Below, one piece after another: positions 6,502-10,238 of a DNA stretch of 10,238 nucleotides. Position 1 is the stretch's first letter. Every line of letters starts with the position of its first letter. The notes under the pieces are model-generated. The model was not told where the DNA came from, did not search any database, and was given only the letters and a program-made list of their open reading frames with translations. Origin of the DNA: Desulfobulbaceae bacterium (GTDB lineage: Bacteria > Desulfobacterota > Desulfobulbia > Desulfobulbales > Desulfocapsaceae); contig JAUVON010000073.1 of the NCBI GenBank assembly GCA_030599175.1, positions 1 to 10,238 of the forward strand, written 5' to 3'. The translations under genes were made by a program, and so were the position numbers.

Positions 6502-7671
6502 TTATAAAAAACGAGGCAAAACTGTGGTCGCCCCAACCTTGGACGCCAGCAGGAGAGCCTTTCCCACAAGTTGATTGATCTCTGCAATATTCCCTCTGCT
6601 GCGGGTATGAAGTTTTTTTATAGTTTCATAAGGAAAAATAGACATACAGGCAGCACCATCAATTTTTGATGCAATCTGAAGACAAAACCGAAGATAATCA
6701 GCAGTGTCTTCAATGGTCAGTGATTCAAGTGCTAGAAAACAATTGGTCTCATCTTCAAAATAATTTCTGATAGTGTCTGCCAGCCTGCCTTCAATTTCAT
6801 CTGTTCCCACAAGTATAATTTGCAGCAGTTCTTCATCTTCTCCATGGATATTGGTCAAGCAACGAATGACTCCCTCTATTGTCGCAGGATACATCGTATG
6901 TGCATCATCTATAGCCAGCACAATCTTTTTCTCCTCCCCGCCCAGTTTTCCTGCTGCAGTTTTTATCCGGTGAGCCAGTTCATTTTGCGACTCTCCCTCC
7001 TCCGCTAGAGTCCCTATAGCGGCAGCAACAGTCACCAGAAGATCTTTTACTGAACCGACAGGCTCACTGAGAACAAACAGTTTTGTACTGTCTGGCAATT
7101 TCTCGACCAATTTCATAAGAAAGGTTGTTTTACCGCAACCTCTATCACCTGTTACCTTAATAAGCCGTTTCCCCTTCTGCAGCAGATTCAGTGCCTGATC
7201 AAGTAGTCCTTTTCGCTGAGACCAGGGTACATCCATGGCACAACATCTCTCCCTTTCATCAAAAATCAAACGTATCTTCTCCAGGTCAACCTGGGGAGAA
7301 TCAGGCTGAATTTCCTCACCCACACTGTTCTTTTCAGCAAAAATTTCAGCGACACTGCTCTGCAAAACACAGTCGATAGCTGATCCTGAGTCCACCTCAA
7401 GCTCTCTGGTCTCCACAGTACCCGAGTGACCGCCACTCTTTCTCATGACAAATCTGTCTGATATGACATTGCCTTTAATGTGCCCGAAACATTCGACTTC
7501 ATCTGCTGTAATTTGTCCCTCAATCCGGCCGCTCTCTCCTACAATCAAGGTGCCGCCACAAAGGATACCGTCAATTTTTCCTTTAACGATCACTCGCCCG
7601 GAACACTTAACTTCACCGATAACAGTCATCGATTGATCAATTATACTTAGATTATCATCAACCATGAGCAT
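6502..7671 (-). CDS. Bactofilin fused to an ExeA/GspA-like AAA ATPase
   Basis: The 389-residue product joins two families. Residues about 10-110 are a bactofilin domain: short repeating beta-strand units rich in G, V and I (TVIGEVKCSGRVIVKGKIDG, then LIVGESGRIEGQITADEVECFGHIKGNV), which normally polymerises into cytoskeletal filaments without nucleotide. After a linker (about 110-150), residues about 150-389 form an AAA ATPase of the ExeA type: Walker A GDRGCGKT (175-182), Walker B IVLAIDDAH (250-258), sensor-like ILVGTDE (286-292) and SRGNIAEINQL (358-368). No membrane segment is apparent. GAGG lies 10 nt before ATG 7671; ATG 7665 (residue 3) has GAG 6 nt upstream, so either may be the start. 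The gene overlaps the phosphatidyltransferase stop by 14 nt (8 nt from the alternative start). A role as a filament scaffold energised or positioned by ATP is inference. Confidence 0.88.
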   Translation of the reverse strand: MLMVDDNLSIIDQSMTVIGEVKCSGRVIVKGKIDGILCGGTLIVGESGRIEGQITADEVECFGHIKGNVISDRFVMRKSGGHSGTVETRELEVDSGSAIDCVLQSSVAEIFAEKNSVGEEIQPDSPQVDLEKIRLIFDERERCCAMDVPWSQRKGLLDQALNLLQKGKRLIKVTGDRGCGKTTFLMKLVEKLPDSTKLFVLSEPVGSVKDLLVTVAAAIGTLAEEGESQNELAHRIKTAAGKLGGEEKKIVLAIDDAHTMYPATIEGVIRCLTNIHGEDEELLQIILVGTDEIEGRLADTIRNYFEDETNCFLALESLTIEDTADYLRFCLQIASKIDGAACMSIFPYETIKKLHTRSRGNIAEINQLVGKALLLASKVGATTVLPRFL

Positions 7672-8284
7672 CTCGTTTTTGCCTCAAAATAAGATATCCT
7701 CCAGCAACTCTGGTCAAAACAGTCACCCAACAGACAGAAGCAAAGCCGTATGCAAGCCACTCAAAAGAGTGGGGAAACAAACAGAAAAGGATAAGAACAA
7801 GAAGTGTTTCCGTACCTTCAGCAAGTCCTCCCAGGTAGAAAAAACCTTTACTGGGATAGACGATTCTTTCGATACCCACCCGTTCAGCCATAGTTGCGAA
7901 GCTGAGAAAACTGGCCCCTGTTCCCACAAATGAAAAAAGAAGCGCAGCAGCAGCCAGGCTGTTATGTTCCGGATCCGCCAGGGCAAAGCCAAAGACAACA
8001 GAGGAATAAAAGATGAAATCAAGAACAATATCAAGGAAAGCACCAGCATCGGTAGGCCCAACCAATCGTGCAAGCTCCCCGTCAAGACCGTCAGCTAATC
8101 TGTTCAGCAGTATACATACAGAAGCAAACCAATACCAGTGCATGAGAAGAGCGGGTAGACAGAGGAGGCCGATAAAAAAACCGGCGAGAGTTACCTGATC
8201 CGCTTTGATCCCATGGCGGTGTAAAAAACACGCCCCCATATGGAGCGGTTTTTTCACCAGTGGCAGAGCCCAACGATCTAACAC
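7658..8284 (-). CDS. ynjF: CDP-alcohol phosphatidyltransferase family protein, YnjF-like
   Basis: This inner-membrane protein of 208 residues belongs to the enzymes that transfer a phosphatidyl group from CDP-diacylglycerol (or a related CDP-alcohol) to an alcohol acceptor. The family motif is complete: D65-GL-D68-G69-EL-A72-R73, then G81-AFL-D85-IVL-D89, with the aspartates expected to bind the metal and CDP. The 7-residue gap between AR and G matches my memory of E. coli YnjF, as do RIVYPSKGFFYLGGLAEGTET (in pattern) and LTRVAGGYL near the end. About five or six hydrophobic segments are visible. The acceptor alcohol is unknown. The start is GTG at 8284, supported by AAGG about 6 nt upstream. 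It overlaps the downstream bactofilin-ATPase gene, so the two are surely co-transcribed. Confidence 0.88.
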   Translation of the reverse strand: MLDRWALPLVKKPLHMGACFLHRHGIKADQVTLAGFFIGLLCLPALLMHWYWFASVCILLNRLADGLDGELARLVGPTDAGAFLDIVLDFIFYSSVVFGFALADPEHNSLAAAALLFSFVGTGASFLSFATMAERVGIERIVYPSKGFFYLGGLAEGTETLLVLILFCLFPHSFEWLAYGFASVCWVTVLTRVAGGYLILRQKRDAHG

Positions 8285-8310
8285 TATTTCCCTTTGCCCT
8301 CGCAGAATGT

Positions 8311-8326
8311 ATGACTTTCATATAAA
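8311..8326 (-). repeat. Dispersed repeat, copy C (one conserved block only)
   Basis: TTTATATGAAAGTCAT on the minus strand is an exact 16-nt match to one end of copies A and B. The partner block GTTGTGAAATTCATTT is not found nearby. This copy lies between the K+ channel stop and the phosphatidyltransferase start, 3 nt downstream of a TATAAT, so it would cover the transcription start of the latter. Confidence 0.5.
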
Positions 8327-8329
8327 GAT

Positions 8330-8335
8330 ATTATA
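8330..8335 (-). promoter_or_regulatory. Candidate -10 box for the phosphatidyltransferase/bactofilin-ATPase pair
   Basis: A perfect TATAAT is read on the minus strand in the 69-nt gap after the K+ channel gene. No convincing -35 is seen at 16-18 nt spacing (best TTCTAA at 18 nt), so an activator might be needed or the site may be chance. Transcription would begin within repeat copy C, about 40 nt before GTG 8284. Confidence 0.35.
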
Positions 8336-8353
8336 CGAGAATAGACACTTTGC

Positions 8354-10048
8354 TTAGAACAGTTCAAGACATTGCTGTTCAGATTCAGTACTACCGATGA
8401 GAATAAGTTCATCCTGGCCGTCCAGCGGTAGTGCCGGATCAGGACCAACCACCAATTTCTCTGTTGTCTTCAGGGCGATCACACTGCAGCCAGTCGATTC
8501 CCTGATGTTGCTTTGAGCGAGGGTTTTTCCCGCCAGAGTCTTCGGCACAGACAAACTGAAAATATTCAGCCCTTCAGTAAACATCGTGATCTCTTCAGGG
8601 TTAAGCAGGTTGATGATATTGTTTGCCCCCATTGACGCATATGACAAGACCAGATCCGCTCCGGCCATATGAAGTTTCGATACACTGCGTTCGTTGGTCG
8701 CCCTGGTGATAATCTGAACCTGAGGTCGAAGCTGGCGACAGTAAAAGGTCAGATAGATGTTCATCGCATCATTATGGGTGGTTATAATAACCGTTCTCGC
8801 TTTCTTGATACCAGCTCTTTCCAATACCTCCAGGTCTGCAGCATCCCCCTGAATAAAGGCATCACCTTTGCCGGCAGCAATGGTGGGTCTCTTTTCAACG
8901 ATTTTATAGGCCATGCCATGCCGGTCTAAGGTCTCTGCAGCGGCAAGACCGACCCTTCCTCCGCCCAGAATCAGTACCAGAGCATCAGGAGAATATGAAA
9001 TTTCAGAAATAGCAAACCTTTCTTCAAACCTGTCCAGCTGTTCCATGGTTCCCGCCAAAAGCAGCACGGTTTCCGAACTTATCCGTGTCTGTGGCCCTGG
9101 AATTTCGAATTGCCCTTTTTCCCAAAACCCGACAACAGTGACCCCTGTCTTCTCTCTCACTCTGCTGTCAACAAGGAACTTACCCCCAAGGGACGTCTGT
9201 ATGACTGATATCTCCGCGATATGTAATTTATCGAAACTTGAAACGATATTGATCGGTCGGCCAAGTCCCCAGGTGCGTTCTCCCAGCAGGTTTCCCAACA
9301 TTTTCATAAATTGAAAAACCCGGGTATTTTCATGGAACTGAAGAATATCAAGAGAATGATCATTATCTGCATCGGTAATAATTGGAACCTTGGCGGTGAT
9401 TCCTCTCACTGTAAAAGAAATAGAGGTGTTGGTCAGGTCATCATTTGTGGCAACAACAAGAGCAGCATTTTCCACCCGAAGACGAAGATACGTATCAGGG
9501 TCATCAGGCTCCCCCACCGCCACTCTATAACCGCTGTCATGCATCTCAATAGCCTGCTGTGAATCATTGGCCAAGAGGACATATTCCAGCTGTCGCCTTT
9601 CCAACTTGCTGATCAATTTTTTGGTTATGGGATCAAGATTGGTTATAATAACATGGCCCTTTGTCTCTTCCGGTAATTCTCGTGGGGTAAGACTGTCGGA
9701 CTGAGCTTCAAGCCAGGGGGCATAAAAAAACTGAATAAAAGAAAAAGGCAGCATAATGAGCAGTAAAACTACCCCTGAAATCAATACCAGAAGAGTAAAA
9801 AGCAGACCAAGATCCGTTGAAAAGGTAATATCGCCGAAACCAAGGGTAGACATGACAGTCAGGGTCCAGTAAAAACCGGTTATCCAACTGAAATTTTTGC
9901 CCTCATGAAGCATGATCACATGAAAAAACACGCTGTACAAAAAAATAATGGCTATAATAAAAGCAAGAAACTTGGCCAGCAAAACCATATTTCGCTTGGT
10001 TGACTTATTCCGAAAGAAAAAGAGCAGCTGGGATGGCAGATATTTCAT
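8354..10048 (-). CDS. Two-transmembrane potassium channel with tandem RCK (TrkA) domains
   Basis: The 564-residue protein is an inner-membrane K+ channel of the ligand-gated RCK class. TM1 is about 21-46, the pore helix about 53-67, the selectivity filter TLGFGD at 68-73 (a variant of TVGYGD), and TM2 about 79-108. Two cytoplasmic RCK units follow. RCK1 has its Rossmann segment from 131 and its TrkA-C part at about 265-345. RCK2 starts at 356 with GGGRVG (362-367), acidic E385 after strand two, and TrkA-C at about 485-564. RCK2 keeps the nucleotide-binding glycines, while RCK1 has TNLDPIT (136-142) in that place and probably does not bind NAD(H) in the usual way. The layout recalls GsuK of Geobacter, but ligands here are unknown. 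ATG 10048 lacks a clear Shine-Dalgarno; a strong promoter lies about 100 nt upstream. Downstream on the same strand is the phosphatidyltransferase gene after a 69-nt gap. Confidence 0.93.
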   Translation of the reverse strand: MKYLPSQLLFFFRNKSTKRNMVLLAKFLAFIIAIIFLYSVFFHVIMLHEGKNFSWITGFYWTLTVMSTLGFGDITFSTDLGLLFTLLVLISGVVLLLIMLPFSFIQFFYAPWLEAQSDSLTPRELPEETKGHVIITNLDPITKKLISKLERRQLEYVLLANDSQQAIEMHDSGYRVAVGEPDDPDTYLRLRVENAALVVATNDDLTNTSISFTVRGITAKVPIITDADNDHSLDILQFHENTRVFQFMKMLGNLLGERTWGLGRPINIVSSFDKLHIAEISVIQTSLGGKFLVDSRVREKTGVTVVGFWEKGQFEIPGPQTRISSETVLLLAGTMEQLDRFEERFAISEISYSPDALVLILGGGRVGLAAAETLDRHGMAYKIVEKRPTIAAGKGDAFIQGDAADLEVLERAGIKKARTVIITTHNDAMNIYLTFYCRQLRPQVQIITRATNERSVSKLHMAGADLVLSYASMGANNIINLLNPEEITMFTEGLNIFSLSVPKTLAGKTLAQSNIRESTGCSVIALKTTEKLVVGPDPALPLDGQDELILIGSTESEQQCLELF

Positions 10049-10143
10049 AGCTGTATGTTTGCAGAGTGGAATGTAGAAATGGAGCAGTTCGTCACTATCA
10101 TGGCATCTTCCCCATCTTGGACAAATTCATGAATATCCCGCCC

Positions 10144-10172
10144 ATTATCCTCAACTTGAATGGTAAAGTCAA
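10144..10172 (-). promoter_or_regulatory. Strong sigma70-like promoter for the K+ channel gene
   Basis: On the minus strand TTGACT (10172-10167, five of six) is followed after exactly 17 nt by GATAAT (10149-10144, five of six). Transcription would begin near 10137, leaving a leader of about 90 nt before ATG 10048. This explains the non-coding stretch 10049-10238 better than a gene does. It is the best promoter match in the window. Confidence 0.55.
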
Positions 10173-10238
10173 TAATCACAGTTTTTAGCAACCGGTCAAA
10201 AAACATCGACAATAACGACAATGTATCTTGCTACCCTG

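Noticed and set aside
7723..8085. Minus-strand 120-codon hydrophobic ORF inside the phosphatidyltransferase gene
   Set aside because: Same strand but different frame from a gene with a complete family motif; the hydrophobicity is a by-product of membrane-protein codons read out of frame.
8913..9314. Plus-strand 133-codon ORF inside the K+ channel gene
   Set aside because: It is antisense to the well-conserved RCK domains and its serine/proline-rich composition is typical of a shadow frame.
10188..10204. CGACAATAACGACAA direct repeat near the right edge
   Set aside because: Only two units of a short simple motif; no array, so not a CRISPR or iteron signal.
10045..10206. Minus-strand 53-codon ORF whose stop overlaps the K+ channel start (ATGA)
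   Set aside because: It has no Shine-Dalgarno, no recognised motif, and a near-consensus promoter for the channel gene lies inside it. The ATGA overlap keeps it possible, but non-coding leader DNA explains the region better.

Overview
The window reads as a chromosomal stretch from a Gram-negative bacterium of moderate GC. The combination of proteins fits a sulfate-reducer-type Desulfobacterota (deltaproteobacterial, perhaps Desulfobulbales-like): an Mfd of about 1185 residues, a bactofilin, a tandem-RCK potassium channel, a 17-kDa-antigen-type lipoprotein and a YnjF-type phosphatidyltransferase. That placement is an impression from protein character, not a database result. I see no rRNA, tRNA, CRISPR array, transposase or phage gene.

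Layout. Positions 1-185 are non-coding and hold a dispersed repeat with a long inverted repeat, then a strong intrinsic terminator that ends only a few bases before mfd. The plus strand then carries mfd (186-3743), overlapped by 14 nt by a HAD-family GMP/IMP-nucleotidase-like gene (3730-4413). After a predicted promoter and a small leader ORF comes an exported GlpQ-type phosphodiesterase homologue (4624-5769) that lacks several active-site residues. A 190-nt gap with a second repeat copy and a candidate promoter leads to a glycine-zipper lipoprotein (5959-6405). All remaining genes are on the minus strand and converge on the lipoprotein gene. In transcription order they are a two-RCK K+ channel (10048-8354) with a very good sigma70-like promoter upstream, a YnjF-like CDP-alcohol phosphatidyltransferase (8284-7658), and a bactofilin fused to an ExeA/GspA-like AAA ATPase (7671-6502) whose start overlaps the phosphatidyltransferase stop.

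How the genes relate. mfd and the HAD gene form a translationally overlapping pair (transcription-coupled repair plus probable nucleotide dephosphorylation). The phosphatidyltransferase and bactofilin-ATPase genes are also overlapping, which suggests a membrane-lipid and cytoskeleton/envelope unit. The phosphodiesterase homologue and the lipoprotein are both envelope proteins but appear to have separate promoters.

The most unusual items are the GlpQ-like protein that has lost both catalytic histidines while the rest of the fold looks intact, the bactofilin-ATPase fusion, and an intergenic repeat family (17-nt and 16-nt conserved blocks with variable spacers) found three times in 10 kb. I did not find a clear multi-gene novel defence or metabolic system here.
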